Made by a program: the position numbers and the translations under genes. The notes beneath the pieces were generated by a model, which saw nothing but the letters and a program-made list of their open reading frames with translations, had not been told where the DNA came from and made no database searches. A stretch of 64,000 nucleotides of DNA from an uncultured Rhodospirillaceae bacterium (GTDB lineage: Bacteria; Pseudomonadota; Alphaproteobacteria; Rhodospirillales; Rhodospirillaceae): the NCBI GenBank assembly GCA_943787205.1, contig CALSLN010000014.1:124001-188000 (forward strand). The letters run 5' to 3'. Below are positions 49,082 through 59,476 of this stretch, piece by piece (position 1 is the first letter of the stretch; each line of letters opens with the position of its first letter).

Positions 49082-49304
49082 GCATAAGGTTGCATAGGCC
49101 TACTGACAGCATTGTGTCGGGAGAGGTGTTTTAGGGGCTCAATTTCTTGCGCAACTAAAACCGTTGGTTTGAGTCCCTAAATCGATGGAACAGGATACAA
49201 ACATTTCATTGCAATGAATTAATGGGGTCTTTGCCAAATATAGCTAGGCCACTGTTAGTCAAATTGAGTAGATTGGCCACACCGCAACTATGAAAGGCTG
49301 AGAC

Positions 49305-49976
49305 ATGCTTTCGAGGACAATTGTACACACATCAGTCCACCTAAAACTTGTAAAAGTTCTTTTCATTCCGCTTGTTTTATTTTTCGTCTGGTCCCAGGCT
49401 TCTGCTGCTGCGCCCTCAATCAATGAGGCGGCTAAATCTGGTGATGTTGGCGCGATAATACAGGCGTTGGAAAATGGGCGTGTCGGTTGAAGAACGAGAT
49501 GAAAGAGGGGGCCACGCCCCTCATCAACGCCTCGTCTTATGGTATGGGAAATGTCGTCAAGCTTCTGCTTAGTAAAGGGGCTGAAGTGAACGCGATTAAC
49601 CGCGGTGGTTTCACACCGTTAATCGCGGTCTCTGCTCTTGGGGATGTGAATATTGTTAAGACCCTTCTAGCAAACGGCGCAGATGTGAATGTACAATCCA
49701 GCGGAGGCGATGTGGCAGCCCTGTGGGCGGCGCTGAATGGCCACGCTGACGTTGTCGAGGTTCTCATTGAAAAGGGAGCCAAGCTCCAACGTGGCGAACG
49801 TAAATCAGATGACTCCCCTTCATTTGGCATCAGCCAACGGGCATGTGCTGGTGGTTGAGCTTCTATTGGCCAACGGTGCTGACTCGACCATGGAGGACAA
49901 AGATGGACAGACGCCGTTCCAACGGGCCCTTAGTGAGAATAGGCAGGCCGTTATGGAGCTTTTGTCGTCTCAATGA
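49305..49976 (+). pseudogene. ankyrin-repeat secreted protein split across frames
   Basis: Signal plus ankyrin repeats in three consecutive frames (49305-49490, 49487-49858, 49737-49976). Confidence 0.75.
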
Positions 49977-50003
49977 TGTGAATGCGGGGTGTGTCAGCCG
50001 CTA

Positions 50004-51524
50004 TTAAGCGGGCGGCGGGGTATCCGGCAGTAATTTTTCCACCGCCAAGGCCACACCAAGCAGTGCTTTATCGGCTTTGATTGCACCGTTCAATTCAATG
50101 CCGATCGGCAGGCCACCGCCAGATAGCCCGGCTGGTAAGGAAATGCCTGGGCCGCCCCATAACGTCGCCGGCCCGGTGTTTTGTATGTTGAGCCAAATGC
50201 CCCCGGGTATGCGCTCACCATCCACGATAATGTCTTCCGTGCCTGGCACTTCGATGCCGGCTGGTGTGGGGGTGGTCGGAAATACAATAGCGTCGAGCGC
50301 ATTGCCTTTTAGGAATGTGGTGTATGTGCGACGTAATACCGGAATAACATCGCGCGCAACTCTGTCTTCCTCATTTAAAATGTCAGCAGATGGGTTGAGA
50401 AAGGGTGTCATCCAGCCTTTTACAAATGGATCTGCGATCTGCTCTGCAAGTACGTTGAAGGATACAGGTGAGCCGCCGGCTGAAAGGTAGGCCGTTAGGT
50501 CTTGCCTGATGCGTCCGCCGAGCGTGATAAGGCTCGTCTCATTCACAAAATCGACGAGGTTAGGGATTTCGGCGTCAACCAAGGTGGCGCCGGCTTCGCG
50601 CAATATCCGCTCAACATCAGCCATCATGTTTTGAATGTCAGGTGTGGTGTTGTCTCGGAATGGAATTTTGGGGATGCCAATACGCATACCGGCTAGGTTT
50701 GCTGCTTGAACGGGTGTGCTGTCTGCCGCCAATGCTGCATCCAGTGTCACGATATCTTCGACTGCATGGGCAAGTGGTCCTGCCGTGTCTCGTGTCAAAG
50801 ATAAAGGTACGATTCCAGCGCTGGGGTAGCGGTCTAACGTCGGCCGGAAACCGGAAACTCCGCAGTAGGCAGCCGGATTACACACCGACCCCGCAGTGTC
50901 TGTTCCAAGGGCAGCGGGAACAATGCGAGCCGAGACGGCAACGGCTGACCCACCACTCGAACCGCCCGGGCTATGGTCCGGGGCGTAGGGGTTCCGCGTT
51001 CGTAGATACGATGGATTGTTGGTTGTGCCGCCACCGGCAAGCTCGTGCATGTTCACTTTACCAGCAACGATAGCGCCAGCATCAAGTAAGCGCTGTGTCA
51101 CGGGCGCGTTGGTTTTTGGAAAATTGTTGCGAAGAGCAGGAGTTCCGCCCGTTGTGGCATGACCAACCGCGTCTATGTTGTCTTTCAACGCAACCGGAAT
51201 GCCCTGCAGCGGGCCGAGGTTTTGTCCTTGTTCAAACAGCGCGTCGGCGTGCCGTGCATCTGCGATCAATTGATCAGGGTTTATGCTTGTGAATGTTCCG
51301 AGCGTCGCCAACGTCTCAGACCGAAGAACAACGGCCTCTGCGATTGATACGGCTGTGAGGTCTCTCTTCCTCAAGGCTCGTCCAAGAGCCGCGACTGTAA
51401 ACGGAATGCCGTTGATATCAGTTGTCGCCATAGTCTTGGTGACTCGCGTGCTCATTGCCGTGGCGGCGACGCCGGATAAGACAGCGCTTCGACGCGAAAG
51501 TTTTGGGCTTGTATATGTCGTCAT
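50004..51524 (-). CDS. amidase signature enzyme with Tat-like leader (copy B)
   Basis: MTTYTSPKLSRRSAVLSGVAATA leader, same catalytic motifs as copy A; ATGA overlap with upstream gene. Confidence 0.9.
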   Translation of the reverse strand: MTTYTSPKLSRRSAVLSGVAATAMSTRVTKTMATTDINGIPFTVAALGRALRKRDLTAVSIAEAVVLRSETLATLGTFTSINPDQLIADARHADALFEQGQNLGPLQGIPVALKDNIDAVGHATTGGTPALRNNFPKTNAPVTQRLLDAGAIVAGKVNMHELAGGGTTNNPSYLRTRNPYAPDHSPGGSSGGSAVAVSARIVPAALGTDTAGSVCNPAAYCGVSGFRPTLDRYPSAGIVPLSLTRDTAGPLAHAVEDIVTLDAALAADSTPVQAANLAGMRIGIPKIPFRDNTTPDIQNMMADVERILREAGATLVDAEIPNLVDFVNETSLITLGGRIRQDLTAYLSAGGSPVSFNVLAEQIADPFVKGWMTPFLNPSADILNEEDRVARDVIPVLRRTYTTFLKGNALDAIVFPTTPTPAGIEVPGTEDIIVDGERIPGGIWLNIQNTGPATLWGGPGISLPAGLSGGGLPIGIELNGAIKADKALLGVALAVEKLLPDTPPPA

Positions 51525-53818
51525 TGATTTGTCTCCCGAATGGCACGCCACATGCGCTCAGACGTGAGCGGCATCTCGATATTTTTGACTCCCAGCGGAC
51601 GCAGAGCATTGAGCGCCGCAATGATAACCGCCGGCAATGCGCCAACCGTACCAGCTTCACCGGCGCCTTTAACACCCAGCGGATTGAGTGCCGTGGGAAT
51701 CGGATAGGTTTCAATGTCAAACATTGGCATGTCGTCGGCTCGGGGCATGCAGTAATCGAGCAAGCTTCCAGTGATGAGCTGACCATCGGCATCAAAGACG
51801 ATCTGTTCCATCAATGCCTGGCCGGCCCCTTGGGCGATGCCGCCGTGGAGTTGCCCTTTCACAATCATCGGGTTGATGACAGTGCCGACATCATCAACTA
51901 CGACATAGCGGGCGAGGGTTGTTACACCCGTCTCCGGATCAATTTCCACTTCACAGATATGACACCCGTTTGGATAAGTCGGTCCATCCGCTTTTTCAGA
52001 AACTCTGGTGTTCAATTTATCGCCAGCGGTTCTGGCAAGCGCATGCAAGGTGATTGCTCGGTCGGTTCCCACCACCCGAAAGGCACCGTGAGAAAATTCG
52101 ATATCAATCTCGGCTGCTTCTAAGGCGTCCGCTGCAATTGATTTGCCCGTCTCAATGATGTGCTCACCAGCCCGGGTGACCGCTGTGCCAGCCGCAATCA
52201 TGGTGCGCGAGCCGAACGATCCCGTGCCTTCGGCGATGATATCAGTGTCCCCATCAAGAACTCGTATTCGGTCTGCATCTAAGCCAAGCTGATCACCCAG
52301 GATTTGACGATAGGCCGTGCCGTGTCCTGTGCCCATTTCCTTAGAGCCTATGCGGACTATGACGGCGCCATCAGCGTCGAACCGTATGTCAGCCATCTCA
52401 GGCATGTGATTGCCTTGTGGACCACCCGCGATCTCAATTGAATAGGCGAGTCCCAGGCCCCGGAGTAGGCCGATCGCCTCACTTTTCTTGCGCCGGTGCT
52501 CGAAGCCATCCCAGTCTGCAGATTGGATCGTTTTGTTAAGCAGCGCGGGAAAGTCACCGCAGTCGTAAACCATGCCAAGGGGCGTTTTGTGAGGGAGCTG
52601 TTCCGGCGTCAGCATATTGCGCCGTCTTAGCTCAACAGGGTCGATGCCAAGTTGAACGGATGCCGCGTCAACTAACCGTTCAATAACGTATGTCGCTTCT
52701 GGCCGGCCTGCACCACGATAGGGTGCTGTCGGTGGCGTATGAGTGTGGACACCCGTGATTTCTATGTGGGCGGCTTGTATGGCGTAAGGCCCAATCATGC
52801 CGCCCACATTTGCGGTAGGCGGATGTGGGGTCAGTGGGCCGAGGTAAGCGCCGAGATTGCCGATAGTGCGAGCACGAAGGGCGACAAAGATGCCATTCGC
52901 ATCGATTGCCAGTTCAGCGTGAACATGATTGTCGCGACCTTGAAAGTCCGACTGCATGCTTTCGATGCGACTGGCGCGCCATGACACTTGGCACCCAAGT
53001 TTTTTGGCGGCCCACAAAACCAGCCCGTATTCTGGGAACGGATTATTTTTCATGCCAAACGCACCGCCGATATCCGGCGATACAAGATGAACTTGATCCG
53101 ATGGAACATTCAAAATGTCGTTGGCAAACGTATCGCGCATGCGATGCGGCGTTTGCGTGCCAGTCCTGAGCGAATACCGACCACTTTTCTGATTATAACT
53201 ACCAACGGCTGCGCGCGGCTCAATGGCATTTGCGGTAACGCGGCTGATTTGTAGGTCCAGGGCCGTGACATGAGACGCCGTCGAGAACGCGGCGTCTGTC
53301 GCTGTTTTGTCGCCACGTTCAACAACGAAGGCGAGGTTCCCTGGAACTTCCGGCCAAACCTGTGGTGCTTGTTCTGTGAGGGCTACTTTGCCATCCGTGA
53401 CGGCGTCTTCGTCGTCGTAATTGATGACAACTAACTCTGCCGCGTCTTCCGCCTGAGATCGGGTTTTCGCTATAACTGCAACAACGGGATCACCGACGTA
53501 GCGCACGACGGTCTTGGCCAATAACCCAAAAGAAGGGCGGTGCATGTCTTGACCATCTGGACGCTTGAACGGAAACGCAGTGGTGAAGGTGCCTATGCCA
53601 TCAGCATCTAAGTCTTCCCGTGTGAATACGCCCAACACACCAGGGGCCGCCTTTGCCTCTTCAGTATCGATTGAGGTCAGCGTTGCAGCGGCGACGGGAG
53701 ATCGCACAACGATCAGGCAGGCATCTGATGCGTCAGTTTCATCGTCCGTGTAAGACCCCTGGCCGGTGAGGAGGCGCTCGTCTTCATAGCGTGGGACAGC
53801 ATCACCAATTTTTATCAC
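51521..53818 (-). CDS. xanthine dehydrogenase/CoxL-like molybdopterin-binding subunit (copy B)
   Basis: APYRGAGRPEA, GAGEAGTVGA; near-identical to 44403-46697. Confidence 0.9.
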   Translation of the reverse strand: MIKIGDAVPRYEDERLLTGQGSYTDDETDASDACLIVVRSPVAAATLTSIDTEEAKAAPGVLGVFTREDLDADGIGTFTTAFPFKRPDGQDMHRPSFGLLAKTVVRYVGDPVVAVIAKTRSQAEDAAELVVINYDDEDAVTDGKVALTEQAPQVWPEVPGNLAFVVERGDKTATDAAFSTASHVTALDLQISRVTANAIEPRAAVGSYNQKSGRYSLRTGTQTPHRMRDTFANDILNVPSDQVHLVSPDIGGAFGMKNNPFPEYGLVLWAAKKLGCQVSWRASRIESMQSDFQGRDNHVHAELAIDANGIFVALRARTIGNLGAYLGPLTPHPPTANVGGMIGPYAIQAAHIEITGVHTHTPPTAPYRGAGRPEATYVIERLVDAASVQLGIDPVELRRRNMLTPEQLPHKTPLGMVYDCGDFPALLNKTIQSADWDGFEHRRKKSEAIGLLRGLGLAYSIEIAGGPQGNHMPEMADIRFDADGAVIVRIGSKEMGTGHGTAYRQILGDQLGLDADRIRVLDGDTDIIAEGTGSFGSRTMIAAGTAVTRAGEHIIETGKSIAADALEAAEIDIEFSHGAFRVVGTDRAITLHALARTAGDKLNTRVSEKADGPTYPNGCHICEVEIDPETGVTTLARYVVVDDVGTVINPMIVKGQLHGGIAQGAGQALMEQIVFDADGQLITGSLLDYCMPRADDMPMFDIETYPIPTALNPLGVKGAGEAGTVGALPAVIIAALNALRPLGVKNIEMPLTSERMWRAIRETNQ

Positions 53819-53919
53819 CGAACCCTCATAATACGTTGCTAGGCGTAGGTATGGGTTTATCCCGTTTGGCGCTGGTCGTCATTAGTGATGTCCGCCCCAC
53901 CCGCCCAGCGAACTGGGGG

Positions 53920-55953
53920 CTACATTACGTCAGACGTGCGGCTCTTCGTTTCTGTGCTCAACTGAGACGCAGGTGGCGTGTAAATGCCTTGGTCTACGTA
54001 ACTCTCGATGCGGTCGATCATGGCTTGGGCGCCAATGTAAGGATTGTCGTATGGGTCGCCCGCCCACATGTTGCTGGGGAAGCCCATATCCGGCGAGTAC
54101 TGGTCTGCGTAGACGGAAGGATCATTCCAGAGTTGGAAATTGGTGCGTGGATTCGCACGGGCGCGGCGTAATGCACCGAGGTCGATGTGAGCTCTCAGAA
54201 GAACTGGTCCTGGTCCGTCCACCGTGCCTTGGAGGCTACCGTCAAAATTGACCAAGCGCGTATGTCCGCGCCGGAAGAATGTCATGTGTTCAGAGTCATG
54301 GGATTTGTATTCACCGCCATCCATGGCCGATAGCATGTAGGCACAATTTTCCATGGCCCGGGTTCGACGTGCATTATCCCACGCGCGACGGCCTTCGCCA
54401 CCATGGGGTTCGGACGTCGAGTGCAGGATCACTTCGGCGCCTTGACGCCGAAGTCCCCCAGCCACCTCTGGGCTCATGTTGTCGAAGCAGACCATGTTCG
54501 CAAGTTTGCCAATGGGTGTGTCGGCCACGGGGAACAGGGCGTCGTATCCGAACATATCAAGATACTCGTCTAAGATGGAGCCCGGTGTTGTGTCGGGCAG
54601 GAGCCCCCACACGTCTGCGCATTGGTTCTTGCGGTAGGTGTGAACGTGATTGCCTTGGTCATCGATCAGAAAGGCGGAGTTGAAAACGCGTCCCGGTAAT
54701 TTTGGGTGTACTTCGAAATTTTGGAACGCGACGTAGACGTTATAGTCCTGCGCGAACTTGCCGATGGTATCGAAGACTTCGTCGCCTTCACTGATCGCCA
54801 TGCGTTCCAGGTTTTGTACCGTTCGCTGTACCCCGCCAATCCCCCCGGGCCCGGTGAGCCAAAATTCAGGAAAGACGCAGAGACGCATAGTTGGCACTGA
54901 TAGTCGACTGCCTGCGCTGGAGAGATGCTCGTCTAGGTTTTTACGAATAATTTCACGCGGGTCGGCATTGCCGCCAATCGGAATTAATCGGGCGACGGTT
55001 TGGACCAACATGCAATCATATTGATGCTCGGGGTTGGCGTGCTTTGGGCCCCGGATCTCAGCTTCAGAGGCCAGTCGACGTTCGGCTTCTTTGAGCCAGC
55101 CATCGCGGGTCGTCGGAGCAGCGGGCACTGTTCCTTCAGCCTTGGCCTTGGCGTAGCCACGTCCATAGACGTCGGCGCGCACAATGGCTGGGAAGCTGCC
55201 TTGAGGAGTGACCCGGCGGCGGCGCAGCAATTGCATATCGATATCTGGGATCACGAAGGTTTCATCGCCGCGCACTGCGGTCGCTTCTCGTTCCCAGGGA
55301 TAGAGTGCCGTCGCAGACGGTAACTTTACGGTCACGCCGCCATCGTCCATTGCGGCCGGGCTTGCGACGGCGACGTAGGCAACGTTTTCACTGGCCCGTC
55401 CGAAGCGCGACATAACGCGGTGATCAAATTGTTGATCCGATCGTTCGACGCAAGGGTTAAGGATAATTTCTGCGCCATGGAAGGCGAGGGCACGTCCGTA
55501 TTGTGGGATGTGAATGTCTTCTCCGCACAGCATGCCAACTTTCGCAAAGGGTAGAGTGGCGACTGGGAAATCTGATGGTAGCCCCATGGCGGATGTAGTG
55601 TCTGTGAATCCCTCAATCAGGTCAGGGGATACCTTCAGCGTGCGGAGCAAAATGTCGCCACTGGGTGCGACCACAAAGCCGATGGTTTGTGGTGCCGCTG
55701 CTCCATCTGCTTGCATTACAGCAGATCCAGCGAGATGAAGGCCGCTCGAGGACGCCGCTGATATCACGATGTCCATGGTTTCTGATTCAGAGAGAACATC
55801 TGACGTACCCATAGGGGCATGAGGCAAAAGCAAAAGCGCATCCACCTGAGAACTATTGGATTGCCGAACAGCCTCTCGTGATCCTGCGGCGGCGAGCGCC
55901 TGGAGGGCTGTTGCATCGTTTGGGGACCAAGCGGCTTGGGTCAACATGAGCAT
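53920..55953 (-). CDS. double nitrilase-domain hydrolase
   Basis: Two carbon-nitrogen hydrolase-like halves; C-terminal half has FPEFW (E), TYRKNQ (K), NMVCFDN (C). Confidence 0.85.
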   Translation of the reverse strand: MLMLTQAAWSPNDATALQALAAAGSREAVRQSNSSQVDALLLLPHAPMGTSDVLSESETMDIVISAASSSGLHLAGSAVMQADGAAAPQTIGFVVAPSGDILLRTLKVSPDLIEGFTDTTSAMGLPSDFPVATLPFAKVGMLCGEDIHIPQYGRALAFHGAEIILNPCVERSDQQFDHRVMSRFGRASENVAYVAVASPAAMDDGGVTVKLPSATALYPWEREATAVRGDETFVIPDIDMQLLRRRRVTPQGSFPAIVRADVYGRGYAKAKAEGTVPAAPTTRDGWLKEAERRLASEAEIRGPKHANPEHQYDCMLVQTVARLIPIGGNADPREIIRKNLDEHLSSAGSRLSVPTMRLCVFPEFWLTGPGGIGGVQRTVQNLERMAISEGDEVFDTIGKFAQDYNVYVAFQNFEVHPKLPGRVFNSAFLIDDQGNHVHTYRKNQCADVWGLLPDTTPGSILDEYLDMFGYDALFPVADTPIGKLANMVCFDNMSPEVAGGLRRQGAEVILHSTSEPHGGEGRRAWDNARRTRAMENCAYMLSAMDGGEYKSHDSEHMTFFRRGHTRLVNFDGSLQGTVDGPGPVLLRAHIDLGALRRARANPRTNFQLWNDPSVYADQYSPDMGFPSNMWAGDPYDNPYIGAQAMIDRIESYVDQGIYTPPASQLSTETKSRTSDVM

Positions 55954-56064
55954 GAGCTGGGCGTCCTTGCGGTCTGACTTTTGGTTGGCGTGATGGTTCT
56001 GTTGTAGAGCGCGACATCACCCGTCCTGATTAGGACTTAATCACATGCTCGGCCAGTGGGCGAC

Positions 56065-57330
56065 TCAGGGTGCTGGCGGTGGTTTGTGGGCAATCTTCAC
56101 GCGGGCGGCAATTACCATGGCGATAAGGATGTAGCCTAGGCTGACTGCGGCAATCAGGCGCATCGTCCAACCGGAATCGAGGAGCCAGCCCATAACCGCT
56201 GGTGCGAGAGCCGCGGCGAAGATCGTGGTTGATGTGATGAGGGAGCGAATCGCACCTAGGTTCTGAGTTCCATATAGTTCGGCCCAAAGCACGTTGCTGA
56301 CAACACCGAACATGCCGCCATTCAGGCCATTGGTGATCATGTAAATCCAGATAATAACCGGCGTATCAAAGCTAATCAGCAGCACCATGGAGACGCACAG
56401 TGGTGCCATGAACCAGGGCACAAGGCGGTTGATGCCACCCAGCCGAGTGACCAGGCTACCAACACTCAGGCCGCCGACAACGTTAAAACATGCTGCGACG
56501 AAATACCCCGACGCGAAGGTTGCCAGTACCCAACCTTTTTCCTCAACCAGCAGGATTTGATGAAACTGAATCCCGGTCGCGACGAAGGGCAGCGACATCA
56601 TGATCGGCAGCAAAAGATAAAAGCGCTTGTCGCGCAGAACTTGCGATCTCGTCCAACCGATGCGGCGGGGCGGGCTGTCAGCATCTAAAGGTGTGTTCTG
56701 GCGTTCGACGTACTTTGCGTGGCGGGTGATGTGCCCCCGCAACAGAAATAGAGCCCATGGCAATAGCACGAACAGGATAAGGACAGCGCTGCCCGTCCAA
56801 ATTCCGCGCCAGCCATAGCTCGCGATGACCAGCGCGCCGATGACTGGGAATACGGCAACGCCTGCCGCGAAGCCCATGTTGGAAATGCTGACGGCCAAGC
56901 CGCGTTCGCTCTCGAAGTATCGAGACATACTGGTGAGGGCGGTATGGGACATCAGTCCTTGGCCACCGAGCCTTAACCCTAACATTGCCAGCATAAGCGT
57001 GAGAGGGCCGGTCGCATTGGCGAACATCAAACAGGCGGCCGCAAGAATGACGAATGTAAATATGGTGAAGGTGCGGAGGTCCCACGCATCGATCAGTTTG
57101 CCGATCCACATAAGCAAGAGCGCACTGCCAAATGTGGCTCCGCCGTACAGGGTGCCCAACTCGCTGCTGGATAGGCCTAATTCATCATTCAGCACGCCAT
57201 TGAATAAGGCGACGTAAAAGGTTTGGCCGAAGCTAGAAAACAGAGCCAGGCAAAACCCAAAACCCACGAATCGCGCATTTCGAGTGAAAAAGAGAATGAG
57301 AGGAAATTGCTGTAACACGGCACCACACAA
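56065..57330 (-). CDS. MFS transporter
   Basis: About 12 hydrophobic segments, MFS-like architecture. Confidence 0.88.
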   Translation of the reverse strand: MCGAVLQQFPLILFFTRNARFVGFGFCLALFSSFGQTFYVALFNGVLNDELGLSSSELGTLYGGATFGSALLLMWIGKLIDAWDLRTFTIFTFVILAAACLMFANATGPLTLMLAMLGLRLGGQGLMSHTALTSMSRYFESERGLAVSISNMGFAAGVAVFPVIGALVIASYGWRGIWTGSAVLILFVLLPWALFLLRGHITRHAKYVERQNTPLDADSPPRRIGWTRSQVLRDKRFYLLLPIMMSLPFVATGIQFHQILLVEEKGWVLATFASGYFVAACFNVVGGLSVGSLVTRLGGINRLVPWFMAPLCVSMVLLISFDTPVIIWIYMITNGLNGGMFGVVSNVLWAELYGTQNLGAIRSLITSTTIFAAALAPAVMGWLLDSGWTMRLIAAVSLGYILIAMVIAARVKIAHKPPPAP

Positions 57331-57517
57331 TCAGAGTTGAATGAGCGGTAGCACACGCGTCGGACCAAGCGCCACCAGATCGTGGCGCGAGTCTAAATAT
57401 GAGGGGCTATTTTGAGGCTGGACTACAACGCAAAATTCATCGCACCATGCGGGATAGGTGGTTTCAATTGGAGTTTGGCGTTGCGTTGACGTAAGGCGAT
57501 GTCATTGGGGGTTGGTT

Positions 57518-59437
57518 ATGAAGTTTTTTGTTTTGGCGATCAGTGTGTTGCTTGGTGCAACATCAGCGGCGCAGGCTCAGTCTGGAAATGATTGGCCCGC
57601 GTTCGGGAATGACTCTGGTGGCAGCCAGTACTCACCCCTAAGCCAGATTACAAAGGACAATGTTACTGATCTGGAAGTGGCCTGGATTCACCGGTCTGGA
57701 GACTTCAAAAAGAATCCTAGTGGTACGTCTCTGCAGGCCGTCCCTATTCAAGCCAATGACCTCCTGTATTACTGCACGCCTTTTAACCGTGTTTTTGCTC
57801 TCGACCCAGCGACGGGAGAGGAGGTTTGGGTGTTTGACCCGTATGCACCGGATGCAGATACGGGTGAACCACTTTTAGAAGGCAAAGTTTTTCCATCGAC
57901 TTGTCGCGGTGTTGCTTATTGGGCAGCCGCTGAGCCGGAAGAGGGCGCTGTCTGCCAGAAGCGTATTTTTAAAGGTGACTTCCAAGGCAACCTTTGGGCC
58001 ATTGATGCAGATACCGGAATTGCCTGTAAGGATTTCGGCGCGGACGCTGGTCATCCAGGTCGTGTCAGCAACGCTGATTACGAAATGCACGGTGAGGGTT
58101 TTGTCGCGATGCCATCCCCTGGCGCGATCGTTGGTGATGTCGTCGTAGGCGCGACAGCGTCAAACGACGGCGTTCAAAATGCCAACGATGGTTTTGTTCG
58201 TGGCTGGGATGTACGCACCGGCGAATTGAAATGGGAATTTAATCCCATTCCCCAAGACCGTCGCGACCAATCAGGAGCTGCAAACGTTTGGTCGACCATG
58301 AGTGCGGACCAAGAACGCAACCTTGTGTTCCTCCCCACAACCAGTCCGTCTACGGATTACTATGGCGGTGGGCGTCGGTTCCCCATTCCGTATTCAGATG
58401 CGATCGTTGCGGTGGAGGCAGAAACCGGCGGTGTTGCTTGGCATTTCCAGACCGTTCGGCATGACCTGTTTGACTACGACCTGGTTGGGCACCCTTTGCT
58501 GGTGACAATTGAAAAAGATGGCGAGCCCCGCGAGGTCGCTGTTCTGCAAACCAAGATGGGGTGGCTGTTTGTATTCGATCGGGATACCGGCGAGCCAATT
58601 TGGCCCATTGAAGAAATGCCGGCTCATGAAACTAACATTCCAGAGGACGAAGCCTCTCCAACCCAACCCGTGCCAACGTTACCCGTGGCTTTCGCGAGCC
58701 AGAGCATCGATCGTGATAATCTCTTTGGTATAACGCCGTTCGACAAGGCTTGGTGTCAGGCTGAGTTCGATAAAATGCGGTACGAGGGTTTGTATACGCC
58801 GCCTGATTTCCGCGAAGCGTTGTTGTTTCCATCTGCGCTTGGCGGCGGTAACTGGGGTGGCGCCGCCTTCGACCCAGACTCCAATACGCTGATTATTAAG
58901 GCTGAGAACTTGGCCTCGCGACTGCGCTTTGAAGCGAAGGGCGACATGGCTGATGAAGATGTTGCGCGCGTTGATTACTTAACGCGACCTTTGAAAGACA
59001 CACCTTACGCTGTGATCGGTGAGATTTTCATGTCTCCACTTGGTATTCCCTGTACGCCGACGCCATGGGGTACGTTGGCAGCCATCGATATGAGCTCGGG
59101 GCAAATGAAGTGGCAGATTCCGCTTGGGCAGGTGAAACGCTTCGGCATTACGGTACCAGCGGCCTTTGGATGGGGCTCACCGAATATTGGTGGTCCAATC
59201 ATCACGGGGAGTGGGCTGATTTTTATTGCCGCGACCATGGACGACAAAATCCGGGCCATCGATATCGAAAGTGGGGATGAACTCTGGCAGGCGGGCTTGC
59301 CACACCAGGGGTCTGCAATTCCGGTCACTTACATGGCGAACGGTCGTCAGTATGTCGTGATCGCGGCTGGCGGGACGTCGCGGGTAACCGATAATCTCGG
59401 TGATGCAATTGTGGCTTTCGCGCTACCTGATGATTAA
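57518..59437 (+). CDS. PQQ-dependent dehydrogenase, glucose/quinate dehydrogenase type, secreted
   Basis: Signal peptide MKFFVLAISVLLGATSAAQA; WPAFGNDSGGSQYSPLSQI, PQQ propeller repeats (G.LIFIAATMDDKIRAIDIESGDELWQAGLP). Confidence 0.9.
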   Translation: MKFFVLAISVLLGATSAAQAQSGNDWPAFGNDSGGSQYSPLSQITKDNVTDLEVAWIHRSGDFKKNPSGTSLQAVPIQANDLLYYCTPFNRVFALDPATGEEVWVFDPYAPDADTGEPLLEGKVFPSTCRGVAYWAAAEPEEGAVCQKRIFKGDFQGNLWAIDADTGIACKDFGADAGHPGRVSNADYEMHGEGFVAMPSPGAIVGDVVVGATASNDGVQNANDGFVRGWDVRTGELKWEFNPIPQDRRDQSGAANVWSTMSADQERNLVFLPTTSPSTDYYGGGRRFPIPYSDAIVAVEAETGGVAWHFQTVRHDLFDYDLVGHPLLVTIEKDGEPREVAVLQTKMGWLFVFDRDTGEPIWPIEEMPAHETNIPEDEASPTQPVPTLPVAFASQSIDRDNLFGITPFDKAWCQAEFDKMRYEGLYTPPDFREALLFPSALGGGNWGGAAFDPDSNTLIIKAENLASRLRFEAKGDMADEDVARVDYLTRPLKDTPYAVIGEIFMSPLGIPCTPTPWGTLAAIDMSSGQMKWQIPLGQVKRFGITVPAAFGWGSPNIGGPIITGSGLIFIAATMDDKIRAIDIESGDELWQAGLPHQGSAIPVTYMANGRQYVVIAAGGTSRVTDNLGDAIVAFALPDD

Positions 59438-59476
59438 TCCTGAAGGAACTCTTTGAACTCGGTTGCGGCAGACTGT

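Noticed and set aside
50077-51073. Plus-strand ORFs opposite amidase B (50077-50490, 50642-51073)
   Set aside because: Mirror frames of a conserved enzyme; matching shadows occur opposite copy A
51455-52123. 222-aa plus-strand ORF opposite CoxL-like copy B
   Set aside because: Shadow ORF; no domain signature and complete overlap with a well-supported gene
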